From: Panopea generosa
Lineage: Eukaryota > Mollusca > Bivalvia > Adapedonta > Hiatellidae
Direction of reading: 5' to 3'
Assembly: GCA_029582155.1 (NCBI GenBank)
Contig: CM055895.1
Span: 19,951,004-20,015,003, forward strand
DNA: 64,000 nt
The translations under genes and the position numbers were made by a program. Shown piece after piece: positions 12,331-26,000 of this stretch; position 1 is the stretch's first letter, and the number at the start of each line of letters is the position of its first letter. The notes under the pieces are model-generated. The model worked only from the letters and a program-made list of their open reading frames with translations. It did not search any database and had not been told where the DNA came from.

Positions 12331-13912
12331 CAATTGCTTCTTGAAAGTCAAAGCAAATGTACTGGTTGTCAATGTCAGACATTGAGGAAATAGAGAGATG
12401 TTACTGAACAGAAGAAATGTAACACATTACGACATTTACACAAACAGACTCAACGTAATGCGACTATACATCCCTTGTAATGATATAACATCTTATCATG
12501 AATGGAAACATACGTTACTCTAAATAATAGTTACAAACATTTCATCAATAGTTTAGAAAGAGCTAACGTCATAATCTTACTCCATTTGAATATTGAACAA
12601 ACAAAAGCTAAAATTATTTTGTTGTGTACAACGCATCGTTTTTGTCGATATATTGTCAGTCCTTCACTACACATATGTTAACAAGTAATAAATATCACAA
12701 AACGACTATATAGACATTTATGTCATATCTATAAAAACAAGATATGCTTCTAGAAGAAATTGATTTACTTGTTCTATAGCATATAAATATGTCGGCTATG
12801 TTTAACACATGTTTTAATTTCAGATAGTCAAGTGTTTTTTTTTTAAACATACGTTACTGTTCAGATACTTCTATTTATCGAATTTTTTTGGGCAAGTTTG
12901 GCCCGATTTACTTATTTAGGAGTTGCTAACTCGAGTTTGATGTTTAGATAATTAGTTGTTAAAGTTTTGCTCTAATGTATCAGTAAATTGTGAAGGTACA
13001 CAATTTGAAAAGTTTAAAAATATTTTGTTTGCGTAAGTTTTTGTGTTTAGATAAGAGAGATATATTTTCAGTTTGTTCCGTTTGGTTGTTAATGTGTGTA
13101 TGTGATCTTGTGAACACACAGTCTATTCTTTGAAGTGACATTTGTGTTGCAGGGTTGATCTATCAAAAATGTATTTGTTTGCTATAATAAACAATTAATG
13201 GTACTAATGAAACTTCCGTTACTGATAAAATTATAGTGCCTTTTACTTAAATATATGTCATTAATAAACCAGAAGGAGATTGTTAAATTCATTTTGGAAT
13301 AATAACCTACAGACCCACAGCTTAAATATGGGACATAATAAATTGAAAGTTAAAGAAAATTATTTTTCTTTTTTTTTCAATCCCAAATGTTCTGTCTTAT
13401 TGAGAAATAGCGTAAAGTTATGAAATAATTTAATCAGAGACAACCTGTAATGATTTTAATTCAGAAAGAAAGTATTAAACATCTGAGAATTGGAAATTTT
13501 CAACATTTTTATCAGCTTTACTTTGGTAACAAAATTATTAAATCCAGACAAAGATTTCAAGGATAAATACTAAAGGTGCCACCCTATATTTCAGCTGTGT
13601 ATGTTTAAATAATATTAAAATTCAAATTGAAAGCAGTTCGTAGTCAATAATTTTTTGGAGGAGAGATATTTCCATTAGGAGTCACAACACACACACACTC
13701 CACTCCACACACAAAAAAAAGTTCAACATTGCAAAGCATCCTCAGGCCCTATTGTTCCTGTTTGGTAAAAAGCTATACATAACTAATGTTTCTTTTTAAA
13801 AATATATATATCTGGGAGAAAATAACTTGATATTTGATTTTATCAGTGTTGGCACATGAGAGCTTAAATAGAATTATTGTATTAAGATTCAGGAAAGTAA
13901 TTTTGTTTTCAG
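12331..13912. other. Non-coding region upstream of the NWD-like gene
   Basis: AT-rich sequence with a short CA-rich tract (13685-13720). The promoter and any 5' untranslated exon of the NWD-like gene probably lie here or further upstream, but I cannot place a TATA box or initiator with confidence. It ends in a credible acceptor (TTTTGTTTTCAG, 13901-13912). Confidence 0.5.
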
Positions 13913-13970
13913 ACATAAGTACCAATATTGGCAGTTCCCACCGGTGAAAGCAGTAAAGACTGTATACAAA

Positions 13971-14001
13971 ATGTCTTCTAAATCAAAAACACCATCCTCA
14001 G
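13971..14001 (+). CDS. NWD-like gene, exon 1 (start codon exon)
   Basis: The ATG at 13971 opens MSSKSKTPSS and the exon ends at a near-consensus donor (TCAG|GTAAGA) in phase 1. The exon itself probably begins at 13913 after TTTTGTTTTCAG, making 13913-13970 leader sequence. That leader has no in-frame stop, so an upstream coding exon in phase 2 is formally possible. I chose this ATG because the reading continues directly into the basic tail and no upstream partner exon was found. Confidence 0.65.
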
Positions 14002-17000
14002 GTAAGACTTATAATTGAATGCATATAGTTTAGTTTATACTAATTTATTTTAGCTTGATTGCAATGAAAGATCAGGGCTTATATGAACAGCTCTCAAGTC
14101 CACTTTCTGGGTAAAACAAGTATTGAGAGTTGTTTTATGAGAGGCATTAGGTCGACCTGGGGATGGAACCTGCATTGAGTGAGCGGCCAACACTCTATCC
14201 ATTACACCACCGCCCCCACTTATGCATGCATATCACTTTTTCTTTTCAAACAAATGATTGGATGCATGGAGAAAGCAGCTGGAGAGCATTTATAGTATGT
14301 GATAATTTATTCATCAACAACAAGCAGTATAAGCCTGGCCCATGTTAATCAGTGTTTTTTCACCATTTTGGGAAGATGACTCATACCCTTGGAATTTGGA
14401 ATTTTAGCGGCATTTTCATTAACATTGGGAAAACTTTTGCATCAACTTCATAAAAATGTGTACACTTGCTTCCCTGGCCATTTAATTAAAGAACCAATGT
14501 CACACTCCATTCAGAATGGGGAAAACTTTATTTATTTTAACAAAGAATTACGGCAAGTTTCAATTTACAATTATTGAAGCTTTCAATAGGGAATTTTTAC
14601 CACTGATCTTGGGAAAAAAAGATACTATTTGCCATTTGGAATATGACCCAATAACGGCTACAAATATGGCAAAAAACAACAACATTGTTATGGGTAATTC
14701 ATGAGAGAAGAGTGTGACTTGTCAATACTGGCATGGAATGTAGAAGGACTAAAGAACTGTTTGACTAATGTAGAATTTGTTGATTTTGTTAATAGTTTTT
14801 AAAATTGTATTTTGCAGTGAAACTTGGTCTAAAGTGATTAATTGTATAGTAACTTTTGCTTTACAGTTTTTTTATTGAGTAGTCTCAATATGTATCCAAA
14901 GTTGTATCATGTTTTTTAATGACTGATGTCTTTATACAGCGACAGCTTCGCTTAGTCTAAAGAAAACCATGCATCCAAGGACATCATCTTTCAACAAACC
15001 TGGACCAGAGTTACTTGAGGTAACATATATATATATCATCTAATCACTGCCAATAACTGTTCATGTGTATTTGCTTGAAGATGTGATTGTTTTATTTGCA
15101 ACACTTGCATACCAATATAAGGAAAAATGTGTCTTATGAATATTCGCTATGTGCTGGATCCCTCTGCATGTGTCTCCTACTAGACACTAGCAGTTTGTAT
15201 AATGAAATACACTTTATTTGTTAATCATTAAGGAGATATAAACTTTTATCACATAGTTAACAGTGCAGGGCTTCGTTTCACAAATAGCTTGCGGTAAAAA
15301 TTGATCGATTAGCCAATTTCTCCGTTATGTGTTCAAATTTTGATCGACATTTAAAATAATTGTATTTTCAGAAAATATATTACTTTCTGCATGATTTAAG
15401 CCAACTTGGCTTCATTTCAATGAAAATTAAAAATATGAAAAAATTTTGGTTTACATTTATGAAGATTTTTGTCGAAATTTTTTTTGTGTGAAACGCACCC
15501 CAGGTGTGTAATAAACCCATGACATATTGCTTGTATTAAAAGTGTGTTTTTTTTCTTATTCTTTATAGAAGTGATCTGAAAAATAACTAACATAAAGAAT
15601 CTTGCATTCATACTCATTATTGAATTTATTAAACTTGTTTGCAAAAAGTATATACCGTAATGCTTAGCAGTACCTAACATAATAATTTTTTTGCCTACTC
15701 ATTTAAAAACTTCGATAATAAATAAGCACTCATGTAAGATCCTCCATATATGTGCAATGGGTTAACATAAACTTTGCTTATTATATATACTTTCATAATT
15801 ATCTAATGAATTTTCAGCAGTTAAAGTTCATTTCTAATATTTATACTATTACTGCTAACCCCCATCTCTCATTTTACAATTATGCAGCAAATATTATGAC
15901 TCTTTTTACACTACTTGATGTTAAAAACGTTCAAATAATTGTCATGTTTTGACATCTAAACTAAAACGCAAATATTGGCATGGCTGATTTTATCCAAGAT
16001 CTGAAGATAAAAATGACTGTTCCTGGAAAAACGAACAACAAAATTCTGTATACAATATGATTATGATGTCAGGAATGTAAATTTAAAAAGATAACCCTGC
16101 ACTGCAGGTGAGCAGAATGTTTTGTTCAGATGAGTGTAATATTTGTACATATATGTCTTTGTTAAATTGATGCTAGGAATGTTTTTTCCTTCTTTTACCT
16201 TAGTTATTTTAAAACATAAAAGTTGAGAATATCCTAGTCATTTAGACTTCAGTAAATATCACGTTTTTAGACTAATATCACAGTTTTTCAGACATAAGTA
16301 AATGTCACAGTTTTTAAACAAAATTAAATAGCACAGTTTTCAGACAAAAGTAAATATCACAGTTTTCAGACAAAATTAAAAAGCGCAGTTTCAGACAAAA
16401 TTAAAAAGCGCAGTTTTCAGACAAAAATAAATATCACAGTTTTCAGACAAAAGTAAATATCACAGTTTTATGACTAAAGCGAATATCCCCATTTTCAAAC
16501 AAAAGTAAAAATCACAGTTTTCAGACTAAAGTAAATATCACAGCTTTTTAGACTGAAGTAAATATCATAGTTTTCAGACAAAAGTAAATATCATGGTTTT
16601 CAGACAAAATTAAAAAGCAAAGTTTTCAGATAAAAATAAATATCACAGTTTTCAGACAAAAGTAAATATCACAGTATTTAGCCTAAAGTGAATATCGCTG
16701 TCTTCAGACAAAAGTAAATTTCACAGTTTTCAGACAAACTTAAAAAGCACAGTTTTCAGACAAAAATAAATATCACAGTTTTCAGACAAAAATTAATATC
16801 ACAGTTTTTAGACTTAAATGAATATTCCCGTTTTCAGACAAAAGTAAATATCACAGTATTTAGACTAAAGTGAACATCCCCATTTTCAGACAAAAGTAAA
16901 TATCACAGTTTTCAGACTCAAGTAAATATCACAGTTTTCAGACAAAAGTAAATATCACAGTTTTCAGACAAAATTAAAAAGCACAGTTTTCAGACAAAAA

Positions 17001-20000
17001 AAAATCACAGTTTTCTGACAAAATTAAAAAGCACAGTTTTCAGACAAAAAAAAATATCACAGTTTTCTGACAAAAGTAATGTCATAATTTTAAGCATCTA
17101 CAAAAAAATCAAGAGTTTTTTTTTCATAAACCACTGAATACATTTTACTTTTACCTTGTTCATACATGTGGTAGTCTGTAGTGCAAACCCTGCTCTCATG
17201 ATTGGGTCCATTAAATAGCAATGTTAGGAAAGCAACTTTTGAGTATGTTGATTGGTCATTTGCTTCAAATTTCGCCACAGGTCAATTGCTATGAATTGTG
17301 GGACAAACATAGAATTCTCTGCTTATTCATTGGGGGTCGATAGACATGATTCGGGAGATATTAAAGGGAGTTATCAGAAAAAAAAACCGCTATAAATGTT
17401 TTAAAAACAAAATTATTTGTAAAATAGATAAAAAGCATCTCATTAGCATAAATAAATAAAATCCGAAATGTTTAATATATCAAATCCTGCAAAACATTAC
17501 AAAATCGATATTTCAATTGTAGTGGTAAACTTGAAATGAAATCCCTTTTCCAAAAATAGACTGCACTTAAATACTGTTTGACTTTGTCACATTGGCATTC
17601 AGACTCTTTCTAAGATGAAATAACTTTTACAATGCATGAACCTGTATGACGGATCAATTTGAAATCAAAATGAAATCACGTGACTCAATGAATACGTCAC
17701 AAAATATGTTGCAATTTTAAGCGGGAAATCTATTTTAGTCTAACCTAGGTGCTTAGCCCAAGTTAGGAAACCCCTTTTTCAGTATGTTATTTTAGCATGT
17801 TTAAATAGATATACATTTGGTATTGCGGGGTCAGTGAGTATATATAGGCACAATCTATTGGGGGGGAAAAATAGGGATAGACTATACATGTGTTAACCTT
17901 TTGGGTATTCTGTTGTTAATAACAATTTCTTTTTCCACATAGGCTGCTAGCAAACAGGCTGGAGGTACTAATAAAAAACCTGCTTCTCCAAAGAGAACGG
18001 CATTTAAGGCAAGGCCTAAGTAAGTACATTTATTAACATTGTAACAGATTGTGTTAGGGGAGAGTCATGAGAGGGAGTGGCTTGGGGCTCTGTCTAAAAA
18101 TCATTTAAGTTTCACTGTCAAGGTTACTATTTGAGCTCAGCTTGATCTAAAAATTAATGTGAGAAAGGTTGCCAGTTACTTGCAGAATGGTAGTTCTGCT
18201 CATCTTTTTGTGTACAGTGTATATTTATCTCATCTTGTCTCCAATAATAAAAATGGATGTCATATGTAACCTGCAGTGTGTCCAAAATCACCATTAACCC
18301 ATTACACAAAAATTTGCTTTGCTTCTGTACACAAACCTCTATCATTAAAAATTAATTAATAAAGAAAAACATGATATGTTATTGCATATCTGGGTGATAT
18401 AATCTGTGTGTCTTTGTCTTGCATTGATAGCTTGACTTCTTATATTAAATGTTTCTTTGGGATAAAGCGATAAAGGCAATACATTAAATTCTGCAGAATT
18501 CTTTTTTTGTTTATTGATATTTTCTTATTTTAAAAAGTGCAAGTACTAGTTTTTATATTCTTTAAATTATATTCATCAAAAGTTTTGCTCCATAATGCAT
18601 CATGGTAAAACATTGTATAGTATCACTTTTATCACCTACAGACCAGCCTCTAAGAAGGTGGACATTACAAGCACATCAAAGAAAGGTTAGTTTTTCAATC
18701 TGGTCTTGTGTGCATTATAGCTGCAAAATCCCTATTGAAGGTCCACTTTGTGAATAAAGCCCCGCTTGTTTCTATTAAATAAAATCAAACTAAAACTGAC
18801 CAACGTAGCCAGTCTTAGTATGTTTAATCCTTTAAAATGCCAATGAATCCATTGGATAAAAGGGAAAAGAAATTATTAAGCAATTTATTTTTTGGTGTCT
18901 AATAAAGGCCACCCGTTTGCAATGCTCCTGGGTGAGAGGGGGTGTTGGGGACACAATTTCTAGGATTCATTAAAGCGCAAACACCTGACATGGCCACAAA
19001 TTTAAGTATTAATGCAGATTTGAGGAAGAAAGTTACAGGTACATTTGTATTTATAAGGACTTATATAGAGAAGGAAAAGACCAACTGATTTGGTCGTTAT
19101 GAACGTTCACGCATTCACTTAAAATCTTGCAAAATCTTGTTTTCAAATATCCTAACCTCTATTCATCTAGGAAATACAAATCAAAATTCTTTCTTTGCAT
19201 AATGGAATTCTCTACAAAACGAGACATTCACAGCAAATTGTGTTTACAATTGTTGAAGAAATTATGATTACAAAATTTGTATACTGGAACTAAAAAATCA
19301 AGGAAAGTGCTTGAAATTATATTTGAAACTGCAATATTTTCAATTCAAGATCATTTTGCTTGTTTAAATATTCTAAAACATCTAAGGTTACATACACCTT
19401 ACATTTTATGCTAAAGAAATCAAATGCCTGTGAAATTTGGAGGATTAATTTGCAATTTATCAATTTTTTGCATGCTATATTATCAACATTTTGTAGAGTT
19501 TCCTATCTTTCTATACAAGTCATTGTTATTTACATTTATTTTGTTACAATGAGTGTATTCATTTTTTAGTTGAGCATGAACACTTGAGTTGAGCATAAAC
19601 TCTTAAGTTGAGCATGAACACTTGTGTTGAATAGGAACACTTGAGTTAAATATGAACACTTTAGTTGAACATGAACACTTGAGTTGAATAGGAACACTTG
19701 TGTTAAATATGAACACTTGAGTTGAATATGAACACTTTAGTTGAACATGAACACTTGAGTTGAATGTGAACACTTGAGTTGAACATGAACACTTTAGTTG
19801 AATATGAACACTTGAGTTGAGCACATGAACACTTGAGTTGAATACCAACACTTGAGTTGAGCATGAACACTTGGATTGAGCATGAACACTTGAGTTGAGC
19901 ATGAACACTTGGATTGAGCATGAACACTTGAGTTGAGCATGAACTTGGAGTGAGCTTGAACACTTAAGTTGAGCATGAATACTTGAGTTGAGCATGAACA

Positions 20001-23000
20001 CTTGAGTTGAGCATGAACACTTGAGTTGAGCATGGGCATGTGAGTTGAGCATGAACATTTAAGTTGAGCATGAACACTTGAGTTGAACATGAACACTTGA
20101 GTTGAGCATGGACATTTGAGTTGAGCATGAACACTTGAATTGAAAATGGAACAAAGTTTAGTCTAGAAGATTATTTTATTTCAATAGTATTTAAGATTCT
20201 CTAAATCTGTGTTTATCAGAAAAGCCACAGTATGACAAAGTGGCCATTAAGAAGTTTGATGATATGCTTGATGGAGACCTGTCAGATTTACCTCCCCTTC
20301 CTAAGTCCATGGTGAAGATATTTCTGAGCTCTACATTCTCCGGTAAGTTACTTTTGAGAACTAAATGTATAATGTTGCCACTTTAAGTAATGTATATAGA
20401 TATCCAGCTGTAGTATGAATATATGTGGGTCTTCGTGTCTAGCAAACCAATTGATTTTTACTACTCTCAAAGAAATTAACTTCACTTTCATTTATAGCAT
20501 GTGACAATTTGTTGATAAATAAATTATTTCATAAAGACATCGGGTGTTTCTTGAAATATTCAGAGAAAAATGTCCTGTACAAGTATTTTTTAAACACTTT
20601 TTAGAAGTTTCATGCCACTGAATTAGTCATGGCCATTCTAATGTATCACTTGGGACTTTCTACCAATCCTATTGGTAAAAAATCACACATGTGAGCCTGG
20701 TTGCAGTTATCAATATGCTCAAATTTTCCTATCTGTTTCCAAAAGAATCATAGAAGTTTAAATATGACAGACTTTCAAAAATGCCAAAAACAGTGACAAA
20801 CAGATAAATAGTATTATTGAGCACTTGACTTTTACATGAGATATTTTTTATAATAACATAGTGTTATATCATTACTGATTCATCGGCAAGAGCTACAAAT
20901 ACTTTTGTCAACTCATTTAATAAATTCAATATTGATTGAACACTCATGTAAGATCTTCATTTAATTTTACCAGACATGAGAGCAGAGAGAAATATCCTGG
21001 CACGAGAAGTGTACCCACGCCTGCGGGCCTATTGTGCATCAGAGGATCTTGACTTTCAGGTTGTCGACATGCGATGGGGTGTGACAGAGGACAGTCAGAA
21101 TGATCATTCAGTGGAGAAGCTGTGCCTATTGGAGGTGAAGAACTGCCAGAAAGCATCAAGGGGACCTAATTTTGTGGTAAGAAAGGTTAAATTTCTGTTT
21201 ACCAGTCCAGCAGATTGCATTTAAAGGGACAATTTGTGGTAAGAAAAGTTATGTTTCTTTTTACGAGTCACGGAGACTGAAGGACCTATCCCTGTGGTAA
21301 GAAAGGAAAAATTTCTTTTGACCAGTCCAGCAGACTGCCGTCAGAGCAGAAAATCAAGATATTTTGTTAACAAATATGTAAACACTTGTACCGGTAAATT
21401 ATAATTATTTAAAATACAATGATATGCAGAATATGTCCAATATTATAAGAATCTTACATGGGTTTGAGGTTCGGATAGAAAATTCCGTCCCGAGGGATAA
21501 CTGTTTTGGCGGCCCACGTCAACAGTTGTCCCAATGAATGGAATTTTCTATCTGAACAGAAAAAGCCATGAATGATTCTTTTTCTTGCATACCAAACATA
21601 TTGAATAATTATTTTAACTTAATTTATCATTATATTTTTCACCAACGGTCGTTTTTAAGACATTATATTATATGATTTACGTCATATATTTTATATATTA
21701 CGTCATAAATGAGTCTTAACATCATAGCATGAGAATTCTATCTCAGCCCTAGGGTGAGAAATATCTCACCCCGGTAAAAAAGCAGATATCCTTATCCGGT
21801 GTGCAAGAAATAACGCTTAAGGCTGCAACCTTTGACTTATTGTTAAAACAGTATACCTTGGCTAATCTATATTTTTTCCTACAACAGTATACCTACGCTA
21901 AACTATATTATTTTCTACAACAGTATACTTAGGCTAAACTATATTATTTCCTACAACAGTATACCTACGCTAAACTATATTATATCCTACAACAGTATAC
22001 CTACGCTAAACTACATTATTTCCTACAACAGTATACCTAGGCTAAACTATATTATTTCCTACATCTAGAGTTTCTCTTTGTTAATGTTTTGCTGAATTCT
22101 AGGACAATAATATTTGCTGAGTTCAAGAGAAAGGTTTATAATTTGATGTGCTAGTTAAAATAATATATGAATAGTAAGCATAATTTTTTATGCTATCGAG
22201 GGCTAACCGCTCTTTTCTGGGATCCTGGAAGGTTAACCAATACTTCAGCACATCAATCAACACAGTAGCTGATAACTTTCCCACTTGAATTAGTGATGAG
22301 AGATTCAAGATAAGAATATGTAATGTCTTATATCAGTTATCATGGAGATAGTGGCCGGTTGGGGATTTGAATTCGTGACCCTTGAATTTATATCAGACCA
22401 CTGACTGAGCTAACTGCACCAGGCATGAACCATTGCAAACATACCATTAGTACTATTGTGTGTCAATAGCACCATTAATTTGCACAAAAATTAAACTGTT
22501 TATTGGCAGCCATAAATTAATAATCAACCATTGGCAACCTTTAGCAACCATTTGTGTTGTCAGCATCTTGAATGACGACATTTGGCACCATCAGTAATTT
22601 ATTAACACTCCAGTTTTGGGGGAAAATTGGCTGCAATTGAGAGCTAACATTGTCAAACACAGGCACCTTTAGATTGTCAATGGACAAAAATGACTTAGAT
22701 TTAATGTTTTAGCAAAATTGCCTTGAGTGTAACCACAAAGTTGGCATTGGGGCCAGTTTGATTAGTATCATGTTATGCCCATTCAATACTTGCAATCAAA
22801 ATTATAATTTTGCTATAATATATTTCATCTAAGACAGATACATTTTTGGTATTACTCAGGTTCTTTCAGGGAACCGTTATGGTTTCCGTCCTATACCTAT
22901 TGAAATAGATGTTGCCGAATTTGAGATGTTGCGAGCAGAGGCAACATTGCTAAACCTTAAAGACAAAGGACTTCTGGATGAGTGGTACAAATTGGACACA

Positions 23001-26000
23001 AACTCCTTACCACCTATGTATATACTCCAGGTAAGTCATAAATATTACATAGACATGACTCACCTTTCTGTGTTCATGATCAGCGCAACATCTTTTAAGG
23101 GACCCTGAATTTTCTTAAATACTTTTTTGTTCCTAAAATTTGGTCTGTATTATTAATTGAATACACAGAATATTCTCATCATGCTTTGCTCTACTGACAT
23201 ACATATAGAAAAATACCACAAGAGCAATGAAATATTTTGTTGACAAATAGACACTGTCATATGTTGATAATTGACAGTTTTCAGTAGTATTTCTAGCATA
23301 TTTTGTACACTATTTTGATAAAGCAGAAGTTGATAACATAAACAACACATCACAAATCAATAAATACATAGGGGGCCTTTCATAAGTTGCTGTGCTTTAC
23401 AGGGGCCTTTAAGGAATTGTGGTGAAGTCCACTAGGGGCCTTTAAAAATTACTGTGTTGAAAAGTGAAATTACTGTAATGTTGTTTTGGAGCCTTTAAAA
23501 TTACCAATAGTCATTTTGATTACTTTTCTTCGACAGACAAATTTGGATAACTAAATGTTCTTTTTCCTGACCATTTTTTGTAAAATTCAAAATAACCCAC
23601 ATTGTCTGTTTGTATTTTGTGTATAAGTATTACCCGGTTCTTTTTAAAATGATACACAAGGTTGCTTATCATTAGACTTTGCATGAGATAGAATTTCAAT
23701 ACAACACTTAAAGTTTATGTGAGTTATGCTTTTTTTGTACATGCTGGGTGGGGGTGAAAATGTGTTCCACTAGATAACTTTAGCTTCCTTATAATCCATA
23801 TTTTCATGGAATTTCGTGTACAGATATCTAACACAATAAGGATGCTAATCAGAAATTAGTTCTGAGATGAATCAGGTCAAGGTCACTGTTACTGAAAATG
23901 TAAAAACAGTGTCCAATCAATAACTTAATAGTTTCACTCAATAGTTTCCTTTAGGATATTTTGATGAAATTTTGTATATTGCATGAAAACAAGATTTGGA
24001 TTTGGATTGGCTGAAGGTGAAATGGGTCATGGTCACTGTTATTTAAAATAGAAAAAAAAGGTTTCCAACTATATCGTAGTTTCCTTTACGATATTGTATA
24101 GAAATTTCGTGTATACGTTTCAATCATTAAAAGGAAGCTTTGGAGTGGTTTTGAGTGTAATTGGTTGACATCAATGCTGCTAGAAATAAAAAAAAAATGG
24201 TTTTCCCACAATAACCCGGGTTTTTTTTTATTAACTTAAAGTTAACAAATTCCAAACTCAGAAGTTTTCTTTCATTAACAACATTATACACCCAGATACA
24301 AAGTATATGGGGGCTATATAGGAGTCACAGTAGGTCGATCGGTCAGTCCGTCTGTAGGTCAGTCTATCCGTTCATGGACAAGTTGTGCATATAGTTGGCA
24401 TGTTGCATGAGAATAATTTTTCAATGAGTAATGGCCCTTTGATTTTTTTCATACATATTTTTTTCGTCAGTTGAAAATTTTTGTGATCGCTATTTCTCAG
24501 CAACCATTCGCTGGAAGTCAATGAAACTTCGCAAGGGTGACTTGTTCAAAGCTTAGTTGTGAATATTATTGGCCAGATGTACAAGAATAATTTTTCAATG
24601 AGTTGTAGCCCTTTGAATTTTTCATACAAATTTTTTGTGGTCGCTATTTCTCGGCAACAATTGGCTGGAATTCAATGAAACTTCACAAGGGTGACTGGTA
24701 CCAAACCTAATTGTGTATGTTATCGATATGTTATGCGTGAATTTTTCAGACATTTTTGTTGTTGTTGCTGTTTCTCAGCAACCATTGGATGGAATTCAAT
24801 GACTCTTCACAAAAGTGATTAATTACTCTAATTGGTTCACTGTGTCAAAGTGGGCAGCAAAATTATGCAATAGCTGTGTCAGGGTGCCATCTGGGGGTAT
24901 TCATCACCTTCAGTGATATTTCTAGTTTATAATGTTTTTGGCTGGCTTGTTATGGGCATACTATATTGACTGCTTTGTACTTGTTGGTGTACAATTTTAC
25001 ATGCCCTTATTAACAAAATTATATTTCCATTTGGTGTTTGTTTACTTATACTAGAACAAACATTCATTTCATTTATTGAATGGTTTGCACTCTTGTTTTT
25101 GAGTATTTTAGAATAGGCGTATGCCCAGTCTTTCCTTGCAGTAGCTCTTGTTTAATACGTTTAAGGTTCAGATTATGGTCACATATTTTAAAGATAATTC
25201 CTCAGTAGTTATGTCATTCTCTCATATCAGCCAATCAGATCAAAGTTTACATTCTTTGCTGACTTCTCTCCTGCTTGTGATGAACCCAGAAAAAAGGACA
25301 CAGCTGATTGGTGGAAGTGTTTTGCCTCATTGCAAAGTGTGCTGAGAAATTCTGCAGATGAGGCTTGCAAAAAGGACAAACTTTCTCCTGAGAAACGTAA
25401 CCAGTACTATATATCAGGTATGTGCATTAAACACTTGTGTACAGACTCTTTATTGGCTTATCTGAGCAAAGCTATGGATGAGCTATTCTGATCTACCATT
25501 GTCTGTCGTCCGTCATCCATTGTTAACATTGGTTTCAAACAGTTTTTTCTCTGAAATCACTTGAGACAACAAATTTTATGTCAAGCGTTCTTACACAAAG
25601 CACTCTCAAATTTGTTCAAATTAAGACTCTGGGGTAAAATGTGGCCCTGCCCCAGAGTTTTTTTGTTGTTTTTTTTAATTTCAAAAATCTTCTTCGAAAA
25701 TGCAAGGCCTGGAGCTTTGATAAAATGCATGTAGTATCATCTAATGAGTTTCTATCAAATTTGTTCAAGCTAGGACCCTGGGGTCAAAATTAGCTCCGCC
25801 CCGGGGGCATGTCAGTTTAACATATGGAAATTTTTGTTTAAAAATCTTCTTCTCATGAACCGTCCAATCAAATTTGTTCATATTTGGTATAAATGATCCC
25901 TATGACTAGGAGATTCAAATTTGTTCAAATAAAGGAGCTAGGGTATAATGGGGTCCAGTAAGAGGATTTTGATTTTTACATGGGAATACTATGGAAAAAC

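Larger units (their letters stand above)
15020..17942 (+). other. Intron 2
   Basis: A 2.9-kb intron. Apart from a 26-bp minisatellite (16235-17085) and two dispersed repeats (17160-17380 and 17440-17770), the sequence is AT-rich and featureless. Open frames on both strands between 15417 and 15952 are AT-driven and show no family signature. Confidence 0.6.

Noticed and set aside
19603-20096. Minus-strand Cys/Ser/Gln repeat proteins of 86-151 codons
   Set aside because: Three overlapping frames from a 19-bp array, each a phase-shifted reading of the same unit. Not a repeat-containing gene.
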